Shown: piece after piece, positions 52,736 through 61,725 of the stretch | How the letters are laid out: the number at the start of each line of letters is the position of its first letter | Numbering within the stretch: position 1 is the stretch's first letter | Origin: Bermanella sp036960565 | GTDB taxonomy: Bacteria > Pseudomonadota > Gammaproteobacteria > Pseudomonadales > Oceanobacteraceae | NCBI GenBank assembly: GCA_036960565.1 | Contig: JBALXQ010000026.1 | Span: 20,684 to 84,683 of the forward strand | Direction of reading: 5' to 3' | Length of the DNA stretch: 64,000 nucleotides | The notes under the pieces: model-generated | The model's database searches: none | Seen by the model: only the letters and a program-made list of their open reading frames with translations | What the model was told of the DNA's origin: nothing | Position numbers and translations under genes: made by a program

Positions 52736-54382
52736 TTAAGCTTCCTGAATATTCAATATGTCTTTGGCCACTGCCTCGGCCACCTTAATGCCATCTATGC
52801 CTGCCGATAAAATGCCACCAGCATAACCGGCCCCTTCACCCGCAGGATACAAGCCCTTGGTATTAAGGTTTTGAAAATCTTTGTCACGCTTGATGCAAAT
52901 GGGAGAAGAAGTACGGGTTTCTACCCCGGTTAAAATGGCCTCGTCCATGGCAAAGCCTTTAATCTTTTTATTAAAAGCAGGAATGGCTTCACGAATGGCC
53001 TCTATAGCAAATTCAGGTAAGGCCTTGGAAAGATCTCCAAGGCGAATGCCTGGCTGATAGGAAGGCTGAACTTTGCTTAGCTCTGTTGAGGCCTGATCTT
53101 TTAAGAAATCCCCCACCAGTTGTGCGGGCGCACTGTAATCCTTGCCACCAAGCTCGAAAGCGCGTTTTTCAAGTTCACGCTGTAAATCAATACCCGCCAG
53201 CACATGCTGGGGATAATCACGTTCTGGCTCTATGCCCACAACAATGGCGGCATTGGCATTACGTTCATTACGTGAATACTGCGACATGCCGTTGGTCACC
53301 ACACAACCTTCTTCAGAAGTGGCAGCCACCACTGTGCCACCTGGGCACATGCAAAAGCTGTATACGCTGCGATCATTTTTACAGTGATGCACAAGCTTGT
53401 AGTCTGCCGCGCCCAAGATGGCATTGCCGGCATTGTCACCAAAGCGGGCTTCATCAATCACCGACTGCGGATGCTCAATTCTAAAGCCAATAGAGAATGG
53501 CTTGGGTTCGATATATACCCCTTGATCCAACAACATTTGGAAAGTATCGCGGGCGCTGTGACCGATGGCCAGTACCACATGACGGCTTTCAATTTTTTCA
53601 CCAGTGGCCAGGGTTAACCCGGTAATCTGACCTTCACCGCTCTCACTTTCTTGGCGATGAATCACATCTACTTTTTGGCCAAAACGAACTTCACCACCCA
53701 AGCGCGTAATTTCAGCACGCATGTTCTCCACCATTTTCACCAACTTAAAGGTACCGATATGGGGTTTGCTCACATACATGATTTCATCCGGGGCACCGGC
53801 TTTTACAAATTCGGTTAATACCTTGCGACCTAGGAAACGCTTGTCTTTTACCTGGCTATAAAGTTTTCCATCGGAAAAAGTACCGGCACCGCCTTCACCA
53901 TATTGCACATTAGATTCGGTATTCAGCTTACCTTCACGCCACAAGCCCCAGGTATCCTTAGTGCGCTGGCGCACGTCCTGACCACGCTCCAGCACGATAG
54001 GCTTAAGCCCCATCTGCGCTAATAACAGCGCCGATAATATTCCGCAAGGACCAAACCCCACCACCACCGGGCGGCTCTGCTGGGTACTCGGGAAATCTTG
54101 CTGTGGCTCAGTGACAAAATGGTAATTGGTATCTGGGCTCACGCGCACGCCTGAATTTTTACCCAAGCTCGCTAAAACGGCCTCTTCACGAGCCTTGTCT
54201 AGGTTCACATCCAATTGATAAATCAGAAAAATATTGCTCTTCTGGCGGGCATCATAGCTGCGTTTAAAAACACTAAAGCCTTTAAGCTCCTCAGCATTTA
54301 TCGTCAGCTTTTTTACAATAGCAGCGCTGAGTTCGGCCTCGGAGTGATTAAGAGGCAGTTTGAGTTCATTAATTCGTAACAT
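52736..54382 (-). CDS. FAD-dependent dehydrogenase (COG2509 type)
   Basis: 548 aa. The dinucleotide-binding motif GFGPCGILSALLLAQMG is at about residue 109, followed by LERGQDVRQR. Further family motifs are YGEGGAGTFSDGKLY, the GHSARDTFQMLLDQGVY segment, CMCPGG and YPAGEGAGYAGGI. Reaction unknown; database names are generic oxidoreductase. Related genes are widespread, and the same locus in other genomes is usually single. Convergent with the GGDEF gene. Confidence 0.88.
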   Translation of the reverse strand: MLRINELKLPLNHSEAELSAAIVKKLTINAEELKGFSVFKRSYDARQKSNIFLIYQLDVNLDKAREEAVLASLGKNSGVRVSPDTNYHFVTEPQQDFPSTQQSRPVVVGFGPCGILSALLLAQMGLKPIVLERGQDVRQRTKDTWGLWREGKLNTESNVQYGEGGAGTFSDGKLYSQVKDKRFLGRKVLTEFVKAGAPDEIMYVSKPHIGTFKLVKMVENMRAEITRLGGEVRFGQKVDVIHRQESESGEGQITGLTLATGEKIESRHVVLAIGHSARDTFQMLLDQGVYIEPKPFSIGFRIEHPQSVIDEARFGDNAGNAILGAADYKLVHHCKNDRSVYSFCMCPGGTVVAATSEEGCVVTNGMSQYSRNERNANAAIVVGIEPERDYPQHVLAGIDLQRELEKRAFELGGKDYSAPAQLVGDFLKDQASTELSKVQPSYQPGIRLGDLSKALPEFAIEAIREAIPAFNKKIKGFAMDEAILTGVETRTSSPICIKRDKDFQNLNTKGLYPAGEGAGYAGGILSAGIDGIKVAEAVAKDILNIQEA

Positions 54383-54540
54383 GACAGGCTTGTTTCTAAA
54401 GTGTGAAGAGGCAAATATGAAGGGATTTTAGCATGGATGAAGTGCTTAGACGAAACCACAAAACAATTAGACTGTGGATAAGAAACGTAATGCGGGATCA
54501 GGGAAGGTAGACGAGTAGGGGGAAATGCTAGATAAAACAG

Positions 54541-54575
54541 ATAACCTGAATTAACAGTTAGTTAACTCAGGTTAT
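54541..54575 (-). terminator. terminator after yebG
   Basis: Near-perfect 15-bp palindrome ATAACCTGA-A-TTAAC / GTTAA-C-TCAGGTTAT with a five-base loop, 39 bp after the yebG stop. The minus strand reads CTGTTTTATC after it. Confidence 0.8.
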
Positions 54576-54614
54576 GCAGCGCTATTGATTACTTAAGCTG
54601 CTTCTAACAGTCTG

Positions 54615-54893
54615 CTAGGAGGCATCGGCAATATTGGCAACCTTGTTGTCGCCCTTTTCATTCAATACACCTGGCTTGCCTTTAAGGGCGGTCATCAACA
54701 ACTCCTTATTATCAGCCAGTAACATACCAATTTCTTCAGCAAGGCCTTCACTCAAAGCCGCCAGCTTATCATCTAGGAATTCACCCAGAGCACTGCCCAA
54801 TTCAAGCTTTTTATCGTAGTCGTCAGCTTCTTTCTTGCTGGTAAATTGCTTACTTTCGTCACGATCAGACATATAAAGTGTCACCACTGCCAT
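54615..54893 (-). CDS. yebG: YebG, DNA damage-inducible protein
   Basis: 92 aa from ATG 54893 (AGGAG seven bases upstream; the open frame runs 31 codons further upstream without support). Starts MAVVTLYMSDRDESKQFTSK as YebG proteins do. Small SOS-induced protein of unknown function in E. coli. A canonical LexA box lies 33 bp before the start. Confidence 0.93.
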   Translation of the reverse strand: MAVVTLYMSDRDESKQFTSKKEADDYDKKLELGSALGEFLDDKLAALSEGLAEEIGMLLADNKELLMTALKGKPGVLNEKGDNKVANIADAS

Positions 54894-54926
54894 GGGTAGG
54901 CTCCTACAATTGGATATTGTTAAGTA

Positions 54927-54942
54927 CTGTACGTTTATACAG
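54927..54942 (-). promoter_or_regulatory. LexA (SOS) box of yebG
   Basis: CTGTATAAACGTACAG on the minus strand: CTGT, eight bases, ACAG, an exact match to the LexA core. Centred 41 bp before the yebG start codon. Confidence 0.88.
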
Positions 54943-55011
54943 CCAGATAAATTAAATTGCAACTGCGTGTTGAACAACCCTTTCAATAGCGAAAGACCGG
55001 AACCTAAAAAA

Positions 55012-55311
55012 TCAGTAACCTAAAGTCTGCTTAATTTGGCTTAAGTGAGTTTTTACCCACTTCTTATTAATCGCGCCCCAATCCTGAATCTCATAGGCCC
55101 CGTCTTTTTTTGCTCCCACAAACTGACACTCTATGTGCAATTCACCCAGTGCTAACAGGGTATCTTGAGCGGTACGTCTGGGCATTTTCGTTTCAGCCAT
55201 GATCAATGGCACTGTATTAACACCATTATCAATTAAATGAGCCACCAGCAACCGGCGATAAAAACTGGTTTTAGTTTTGCTGGGCTTTTCTTGAGTATCG
55301 GTATCCATCAT
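55012..55311 (-). CDS. winged-helix/HTH domain protein
   Basis: 99 aa. The motif LIDNGVNTVPLIMAETKM then PRRTAQDTLLALGELHIEC resembles the small HTH proteins found near yebG in Pseudomonas-like genomes. Probably a DNA-binding or adaptor protein; target unknown. It shares its orientation with yebG and the 56-aa gene upstream. Either of two adjacent ATG codons (55311 or 55308) can start it. Confidence 0.78.
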   Translation of the reverse strand: MMDTDTQEKPSKTKTSFYRRLLVAHLIDNGVNTVPLIMAETKMPRRTAQDTLLALGELHIECQFVGAKKDGAYEIQDWGAINKKWVKTHLSQIKQTLGY

Positions 55312-55354
55312 GGTCCAGTTTCAGTTATTCGTGTGAAAATTACTTAACAATCTA

Positions 55355-55525
55355 TTAGTCTTTTTTCTCAATGGTCACTTCAATATTTTTGCTGTTTCCG
55401 GCAAACCATTTCTGTACATACAGGCTGCCCACAATAGGCGCCTTACCCTCTTCCGGCACTTCTTTATAACGCACGCTGTTTTTGGTTTCTTTTTCTAATT
55501 CGAATTTCACCGTGGCTTTAGACAT
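55355..55525 (-). CDS. small conserved-looking protein, 56 aa
   Basis: A 57-codon frame beginning M-S-K-A-T-V-K-F-E-L-E-K-E-T-K-N and ending VEVTIEKKD-like (N-I-E-V-T-I-E-K-K-D). GAG eight bases before ATG. Clearly structured as an alternating charged/hydrophobic beta-type sequence with V-R-Y-K-E-V-P-E-E-G in the middle. I believe similar short proteins occur in other bacteria, but cannot check. Upstream of the HTH gene and in the same direction. Confidence 0.72.
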   Translation of the reverse strand: MSKATVKFELEKETKNSVRYKEVPEEGKAPIVGSLYVQKWFAGNSKNIEVTIEKKD

Positions 55526-55734
55526 AATTTTCTCATTACGATATTAAACAATTAAGGCGCATGAGTATAAGCCATCTTTTCGAGTATTAAAAAAGCTCTT
55601 TAATACCAGAGCAATTCTTAGTTTTCTTTTCGTGAATTCAATCTCAATTCCCAGAAAAGTCAGCCGGTTTATGCAAGTTTTTCTCAAGGTAAGTCATTAA
55701 TCTAACCCTGTACCAAATTAAGCAGGAGTAGGAA

Positions 55735-56484
55735 ATGAGCCAAACAGCCAATAAACATGTCACGGCCACGCCTGAATATCTCACCACCACGGCCATGTTG
55801 AATTTTGAACACCCAACTATCCAAAGGCTGATAGATCAGAAAGGCTGGAGGCGCCTGACTCAATATAATGCCATTGGTGCTATCTACAGCTACGTTCGCG
55901 ACGACATTTTATTTGGTTATAACGCTGACGACCGCCTTTGCGCAAGCCAAGTTTTAAAGGATGGTTATGGGCAGTGTAATACCAAGGGAACCCTATTAAT
56001 GGCTTTATTGAGAGCCGTTGATATCCCGGTTCGCTTCCATGGTTTTACTATATTCAATGAACTACAACGCGGTGCCATTCCCAATTACTTATTTGCCATC
56101 GCACCTGAACGAATTATTCATAGCTGGGTAGAAGTGGAATTAGATGGACGTTGGATTAATCTCGAAGGTTATATTATTGATAAAACCTATCTAAAAAAAG
56201 TTCAAGCAAGCTTTAGGAATCAGTGTGAAGAATTTTCTGGGTACGGTATTTCAACAAAGTGTTTGAGTAATCCACAAGTTGAGTGGACAGGTGAAGATAC
56301 TTATATCCAAAAAGAAGGCATTGCCGATGACTACGGTATCTATTCTCAGCCAGATGATTTCTATAATGAACAAGGCACTAATTTGTCAGGTGTTAAGAAG
56401 TTTTTGTTCCGTTACTTAATCCGCCATTTGATGAACTTAAATGTAAATAAGATTCGTGCCTGCGGAGTTCTATCTGCGAACTGA
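55735..56484 (+). CDS. transglutaminase-like domain protein
   Basis: 249 aa; AGGAG upstream of ATG 55735. Transglutaminase-like fold with catalytic Cys81 in KDGYGQCNTKGTLLMALL, His129 in IIHSWVEVELDGRW and an acidic residue in INLEGYIID (E144/D149). No signal peptide. Members act as proteases or cross-linking enzymes. Substrate unknown. Alone as a transcription unit. Confidence 0.85.
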   Translation: MSQTANKHVTATPEYLTTTAMLNFEHPTIQRLIDQKGWRRLTQYNAIGAIYSYVRDDILFGYNADDRLCASQVLKDGYGQCNTKGTLLMALLRAVDIPVRFHGFTIFNELQRGAIPNYLFAIAPERIIHSWVEVELDGRWINLEGYIIDKTYLKKVQASFRNQCEEFSGYGISTKCLSNPQVEWTGEDTYIQKEGIADDYGIYSQPDDFYNEQGTNLSGVKKFLFRYLIRHLMNLNVNKIRACGVLSAN

Positions 56485-56665
56485 GTTCACTTTCATGGCA
56501 AGGAAAAACACTACCTTGCCGAACCTTTTCTCCTTACTTAAACTAACTTTTAATTAATGTCTTCTTGTTGGATATTTTATGAAAGCCAAACATAACCCAA
56601 TAATATGAAACGGTAATTCAACTGCTAAGCTTATTACATTCCCTATGACGATCATTGGCAAATAA

Positions 56666-58108
56666 GTGAAATTCCTGTTGCGGCTATCTCTATTAGTAAT
56701 CCTTATAACATTGACTGCTTGTGTAAGCCCAAATCAGCCCGATTTAGCCCGTCTTTACCAGAGCAATCTCGTCGATCAAAGTGAGCATAAATACGCTCCC
56801 ATTGTATTTATTCACGGGGTCTTTGGCGCACGACTTAACCACAGCGCTAGCCAGCAAGAAGTATGGCCAGGCTCATTAACCGATATATTGTTTAGCCCTT
56901 ATGATGACTTGGCCTTAAAAATCAACCCCGCCACATTATCCCCACAACCCTCTCAATATGAAGCCACCGCCATTAACGATGCCGCCGCCGGACAAGATTT
57001 CTATGGCAATATAATTCAAACCCTTACCCAGGCCGGCGGTTATGAGCTCACCTCAGCCGGTACCGCCATACAAGACTCTAAGCGACGCCTGTATTTACTA
57101 GTTTACGACTGGCGCCAGGATAATGTGAAAACTGTACAAAAGCTGGATCGACTCATCGAACAAATTCGCCGCGATCATCAACAGCCAAATTTAAAAGTTA
57201 ATATTGTCGCTCATAGCATGGGGGGCTTAATTGCCCGCTATTACACTCGCTACGGCAGCAGCGATGTCCTCAATAACAACAACTTTAAAACTAACGCCCA
57301 AGGGGCCCAAAAGATTCATAAGATGATTGTAATCGGTACCCCTAACTTGGGCTCGGTCAGTTCCTTGCATGAGTTTATTCAGGGTTTTAAGGTGGGCTTG
57401 AATAGAATCCCTACCGAAGTTTTGGCCACTATGCCCAGCGCATTTCAGCTTTTCCCTCACCCCATTCGAAATTATATGATCACCTTAAATGGCCAGCCCC
57501 TTGAAAGAGATATTTTTGATGTAAACATATGGCGGTCATTTCAGTGGTCTATCTTTGACCCTGATGTGCGCCAGCGCATTAAAGAATCATTTGCCAACCA
57601 GCAAGCCGGCACTCGCTATTTAGCAACTCTGGAGCGTTATTTTGAAAAACACCTGGAGCGGGCACGCCGCTTTGTGTGGTCCCTTTCAGTTAAAATACCA
57701 GCTGTTAAAATACCAGCCATTAAAACACCCTCAGGTAAAATACCAGCGGCTAAAAATAGCAGGGGAAAAAACAAATTCATCGTCTTTGGGGGTGATTGTG
57801 AACTCACCCCATCACGGTTATTAATTGAAGAAGTAGATGGGGTATCGGTATTAAGGCTTTCCCCTGAAGACATTCAAGCTCCCTTAAAGAACATTAATTA
57901 CCACAAGCTAATGCTGGAACCGGGCGATGGCCGCGTGACGAAGCCCTCTCTATTTGCCCGCGACACTCTAGACCCCACTGTCGCCCGTCACAAATACAGC
58001 TTTTTCCCCATGGCCTATTCAATTCTGCTGTGCGAGTCCCATGATCAACTTACAGGGAATATTAATTTTCAAAACAACTTGTTAAATATATTACTGTCCC
58101 GGGATTAA
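56666..58108 (+). CDS. alpha/beta-hydrolase lipase lipoprotein
   Basis: 480 aa from GTG 56666. Lipobox LTAC gives a lipid anchor at Cys19. Lipase fold with the oxyanion region IVFIHGVFGARL (about 46-57), catalytic nucleophile Ser184 in IVAHSMGGLIARYY, and a C-terminal GDGRVTKPSL then H near 460 as possible acid and histidine. Resembles the LCAT/lipase class. A linker at residues 342-367 consists of five KIPA-type pentapeptide repeats. Confidence 0.85.
   Translation: MKFLLRLSLLVILITLTACVSPNQPDLARLYQSNLVDQSEHKYAPIVFIHGVFGARLNHSASQQEVWPGSLTDILFSPYDDLALKINPATLSPQPSQYEATAINDAAAGQDFYGNIIQTLTQAGGYELTSAGTAIQDSKRRLYLLVYDWRQDNVKTVQKLDRLIEQIRRDHQQPNLKVNIVAHSMGGLIARYYTRYGSSDVLNNNNFKTNAQGAQKIHKMIVIGTPNLGSVSSLHEFIQGFKVGLNRIPTEVLATMPSAFQLFPHPIRNYMITLNGQPLERDIFDVNIWRSFQWSIFDPDVRQRIKESFANQQAGTRYLATLERYFEKHLERARRFVWSLSVKIPAVKIPAIKTPSGKIPAAKNSRGKNKFIVFGGDCELTPSRLLIEEVDGVSVLRLSPEDIQAPLKNINYHKLMLEPGDGRVTKPSLFARDTLDPTVARHKYSFFPMAYSILLCESHDQLTGNINFQNNLLNILLSRD
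57689..57763 (+). repeat. 15-bp tandem repeat inside the lipase gene, five units
   Basis: Five units of 15 bp: GTTAAAATACCAGCT, GTTAAAATACCAGCC, ATTAAAACACCCTCA, GGTAAAATACCAGCG, GCTAAAAATAGCAGG. They encode VKIPA, VKIPA, IKTPS, GKIPA and AKNSR. Being 15 bp long, gain or loss of units keeps the frame. Confidence 0.92.
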
Positions 58109-58254
58109 CTGTTCGGCCAATTATTTTTGCGAGCCCAGTAATAGCCAAAAACTATCAACTCAATTAAAACAATCAACTTAACCTATCCACTGATTTCACC
58201 TATAGTTCATCCATCACTTAGCAAACAACTATTACAACATTCAAGGAAAACCAC

Positions 58255-58995
58255 ATGTCTACACTCGTTGATATAAGCGGCAAGCAAGTACCACAAATTA
58301 CTTGGCCTACTCGTCTTGGCGACGACTGGGTAAACGTCAGCACTGATGACGTATTTAAAGGTAAGACCGTGGTCGTGTTCTCCTTACCGGGTGCCTTTAC
58401 CCCTACTTGTTCATCTACTCACCTACCTCGTTATAACGAACTGGCCAATGTATTTAAACAAAACGGCGTAGATGAAATTGTTTGTATCAGTGTTAACGAC
58501 ACGTTTGTCATGAATTCATGGCTTGCAGATCAGGAAGCCGAAAACATTCGCGTGATTCCTGATGGCAATGGCCAGTTCACCGACGGCATGGGCATGTTAG
58601 TAGATAAAAGCGATATAGGTTTTGGCAAACGTAGCTGGCGCTACAGCATGTTGGTAAAAGATGGCACCATTGAAAAAATGTTCATCGAACCCAACAAGCC
58701 AGGTGACCCGTTTGAAGTATCCGATGCCGATACCATGTTGAACTTCATCAACAGTGAAGCCAAGATGCCCGAATCGGTAAGCTTATTCACTAAGCCAGGT
58801 TGCCAGTACTGTGCAAAAGCCAAGAGCGATTTAAAAAATGCCGGCTTTGAATTTGAAGAAGTGGTTTTAGGCCGTGATGCCAGCATTACTACCTTACGTG
58901 CCATGACCGGCAATGAAACTGCGCCTCAAGTTTTCATTGGTGGTAAATACATCGGTGGCAGCGAAGCGTTGGAACAATACCTAGCTGAGTCTTAA
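58255..58995 (+). CDS. peroxiredoxin-glutaredoxin fusion protein
   Basis: 246 aa; AAGGA before ATG. The N-terminal Prx5-type domain (about 1-165) has the peroxidatic Cys52 in AFTPTCSSTHLPRY. A glutaredoxin domain (about 172-246) has the active site CQYC at 183-186 and the glutathione-binding TAPQVFIGGKYIGG. Reduces peroxides with glutathione in one protein. Followed by a terminator shared with cheB. Confidence 0.94.
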   Translation: MSTLVDISGKQVPQITWPTRLGDDWVNVSTDDVFKGKTVVVFSLPGAFTPTCSSTHLPRYNELANVFKQNGVDEIVCISVNDTFVMNSWLADQEAENIRVIPDGNGQFTDGMGMLVDKSDIGFGKRSWRYSMLVKDGTIEKMFIEPNKPGDPFEVSDADTMLNFINSEAKMPESVSLFTKPGCQYCAKAKSDLKNAGFEFEEVVLGRDASITTLRAMTGNETAPQVFIGGKYIGGSEALEQYLAES

Positions 58996-59003
58996 CTTAA
59001 AAT

Positions 59004-59035
59004 GGCTAGGCCTATGTACATCCATAGGTCTAGCC
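59004..59035. terminator. bidirectional terminator between the Prx-Grx gene and cheB
   Basis: 13-bp stem GGCTAGGCCTATG / CATAGGTCTAGCC with one wobble pair and a six-base loop, between convergent genes (4 bp before the cheB stop). Confidence 0.8.
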
Positions 59036-59038
59036 TCG

Positions 59039-60067
59039 TTATACATGGCAAGACTTCAACAAATATTGAGCAATCTTGTTCAAATGAACAATGTCTTGCG
59101 CTGCTCCCAATGACGCAGCCTCTCCTGGCATCCCCCAAACCACACTGCTGGCTTCGTCCTGAATGACGGTATAACAACCCTGCTCCTTCATACTTAACAT
59201 GCCTTCCGCACCATCCCTGCCCATGCCTGTTAACAACGCAGCGCTGGCATTACCCTTTGTGGCAATGGCTACCGACTCAAACAAGACATCTACAGAAGGT
59301 CTTTGGTAACACACATGTTTTCCTTTATTTAATTGGCAGTAATAACGACCCGCTTTTTTGACCACTTCCAGGTGATCATCCCCCGGAGCCATATAAATAC
59401 TGCCCTCTTCAATTATTTGATTATCTTGAGCTTCATAAACATTAAACGGGTATTTATTATTTAAACGATTGGCCAATGAGGTCGAGAAGTATTCGGATAT
59501 ATGTTGCGTGATCACGATAGGTGGGCATTCTACCGGCAGAGTTGAAATAACCCGTTCAATGGCCGGTATCCCACCAGTGGATGCACCAATGGCAATAAGG
59601 CGATCCTTTAGATAATCACGACGTGCTGGTTTAATGTTTGTCACCGATGGGTCATCAATCGGGTGGTTAACGGCATTGTAACGATTGGCAATGATGACTT
59701 TTGAAATAATTTCAGAGGCAACACTTTCCAAATCATCGCCATGAGGTTTATGCACACAATCCACCGCTCCTTGTGCCAAAGCCTCCACCGCCATAGCAGA
59801 GCCGCGCTGGGTATGAACTGACAACATAATAGTGGGAACCGGGTGCAAGCGCATAAGGTTACGCAAAAAGGTAATGCCATCCATCTTTGGCATTTCCACA
59901 TCCAATGTTACCACATCCGGGCTCAAAGCCTTGATGGCCGCCCGCGCTTCATAAGCATCGGCTGCCTCACCACACACCATTATTTGCGGCGACTCTTGTA
60001 ATATCGCTCGTAATATAGCCCTTATGGTGGCCGAGTCATCAACAATTAATACCCGTATTGGTTTCAC
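59039..60067 (-). CDS. cheB: chemotaxis response regulator, protein-glutamate methylesterase
   Basis: 342 aa. Receiver domain with RVLIVDDSATIR and phosphorylation site Asp56 in DVVTLDVEMPKMDG. The CheB methylesterase domain has the catalytic Ser in AIGASTGGIPAI, His in QHISEYFS and Asp in LLTGMGRDGAEGM. Removes methyl groups from chemoreceptors. No cheA, cheW or cheR next to it. Confidence 0.95.
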   Translation of the reverse strand: MKPIRVLIVDDSATIRAILRAILQESPQIMVCGEAADAYEARAAIKALSPDVVTLDVEMPKMDGITFLRNLMRLHPVPTIMLSVHTQRGSAMAVEALAQGAVDCVHKPHGDDLESVASEIISKVIIANRYNAVNHPIDDPSVTNIKPARRDYLKDRLIAIGASTGGIPAIERVISTLPVECPPIVITQHISEYFSTSLANRLNNKYPFNVYEAQDNQIIEEGSIYMAPGDDHLEVVKKAGRYYCQLNKGKHVCYQRPSVDVLFESVAIATKGNASAALLTGMGRDGAEGMLSMKEQGCYTVIQDEASSVVWGMPGEAASLGAAQDIVHLNKIAQYLLKSCHV

Positions 60068-60358
60068 AAGCTAGCTTCGGTCATAACAGCAAGAGAGGAC
60101 CATTTTATCAAACCGAACTTCATATTTCATGGTGCCACCGTGTCATCACATATAAGCAAATGCTCTCTATAAGTGTAGTGCCAGATTCATTATTCACCCG
60201 AACCACCACCACTGGACATAGGTGTACAAACTCTCGATGGCAAGATGAAATTTTTACTTCAAATATTCAGCTTCGTACAAAACAAAAACGATAACGGCCT
60301 TTGCTCTCGCATTTCTATACCTACACTGGTTAGAGAATGAAAATAAAAAGGTTGGTGT

Positions 60359-61243
60359 ATGGCGGAACTTTCGCAAGAACAGGTAGATGAAATTCTTAAA
60401 GGCATCAAGATACCGCCGCAACCCCAGATCATGGTAGACCTGCAAATGGAGCAGTCTATGCCTGAACCTGACAGCCTTCGTATTACCGAACTCATCAGTC
60501 ATGATGTGGGCCTATCGGGTACCTTGCTCAAAATAGTGAACAGCCCGCTTTATGGCCTGCTCAATAAAATCAGCAGTATTCACCAGAGCGTTAATATTCT
60601 GGGAATGAATACGGTAGTGAATATCATCAATGGTATTTCCATAAAAAATGCTCTGTCTGATGACAAGATGGAGGCCATGACCCGTTTCTGGGATACCGCC
60701 ATGGACATTGCCATGGTCAGTTCCACCATTGCCCAACAAGTGGGTTACCCCAAACCTGAGCAAGCCTATTCTCTTGGGCTTTTTCACAATGTGGGCATAC
60801 CGATACTGATGACCAAATTTGATCATTATCTGGGTTATATGCTGGGCGGTTATTCTTCTTCTGTGGATAGGGTTATAGATTTCGAAAACCAGCAGATTCA
60901 ATGCAACCATGCAGTGGTGGGCTATTACACTGCAAAATCGTGGAACTTACCCAAACAGTTGTGTGACATCATTGCTACGCATCACAGTTGCAAAGACATG
61001 TTTCATAAAGAAAGTGTGGTTAAAGATGAGCGAACCACTCTGATGGCCATTCTTAAAATGGCAGAACACATTTGTGGCCTTCATATCATTCTAGGCCAGC
61101 AGCAAGAAGATTATGAATGGCAAGCCATTGCCAGTGAGGTTTTAATATACCTAGGCCTTAATGAATATGAGCTGGAGCAGTTGCAAGCCAATCTTGCCGA
61201 CCTTGGTATTAATCCGGCTAATTATGCTGCCATGAGCGGTTAG
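60359..61243 (+). CDS. HDOD domain signalling protein
   Basis: 294 aa, mainly one HDOD domain (about 15-215) with GLSGTLLKIVNSPLYGLLNKISS and IHQSVNILGMNTVVNIING, typical of HDOD proteins. These lack the metal-binding HD motif and usually act as protein partners in signal networks, for example with c-di-GMP proteins. Starts at ATG 60359 with AAGG upstream. Lies between cheB and a chemoreceptor gene. Confidence 0.88.
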   Translation: MAELSQEQVDEILKGIKIPPQPQIMVDLQMEQSMPEPDSLRITELISHDVGLSGTLLKIVNSPLYGLLNKISSIHQSVNILGMNTVVNIINGISIKNALSDDKMEAMTRFWDTAMDIAMVSSTIAQQVGYPKPEQAYSLGLFHNVGIPILMTKFDHYLGYMLGGYSSSVDRVIDFENQQIQCNHAVVGYYTAKSWNLPKQLCDIIATHHSCKDMFHKESVVKDERTTLMAILKMAEHICGLHIILGQQQEDYEWQAIASEVLIYLGLNEYELEQLQANLADLGINPANYAAMSG

Positions 61244-61725
61244 AGAAGGGTCTAAATAATGCCATTATGGGCAAGTTAACTCTGACATTTTAAGCTGGAA
61301 TACAATAAATAGCTTACAGTTTAATGCTTTCAATCAGGCATTAACTCTATTTATAAAAGTCGATCATTACCTATCATTAATTCAATCATATCAGCCAGAT
61401 ATTTAGGTCAGCTCAAGCTAGGCACTTTTGCATATAGCGAATGGAGATTACAAAAACTTTCATCATTCACATATTTAATAACAATCATTAATTTACAGTT
61501 ACTTATTTACAGAAGCACTTCTATTGGCTAAATCTTAAGTAGTACCATTTTATTAATTTCCAAAACTGGGCTGGCCGCTGCAGATTTTTTTGGCCAGCTT
61601 TATTTTGTCTGAACACTTAAATATGGAATATTTAGGCCAAGGTACGTCCATAATTGTCACGCATCAGAGGCGCACACCTTGGATCTTCACTTAGCTGCCT
61701 ATCAAATTAGTGAAAGGAAGTAATA
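61244..61725. other. intergenic stretch with an orphan terminator
   Basis: About 480 bp, AT-rich, between same-strand genes. It contains a hairpin at 61570-61606 that is far (about 330 bp) from the HDOD stop, and the receptor promoter should lie after it. A small RNA could be encoded between, but no promoter was recognised. Confidence 0.35.
61570..61606 (+). terminator. candidate rho-independent terminator, no gene directly before it
   Basis: GCTGGCC (61570-61576) with GGCCAGC (61592-61598), loop of 15 bases, followed by TTTATTTT. It is 327 bp after the HDOD stop codon. Confidence 0.6.

Noticed and set aside
59641..60294. Frames antisense to or beside cheB (59641-59901 minus, 60058-60294 plus)
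   Set aside because: Composition follows the shadow of cheB or of intergenic DNA, and they carry no motif.
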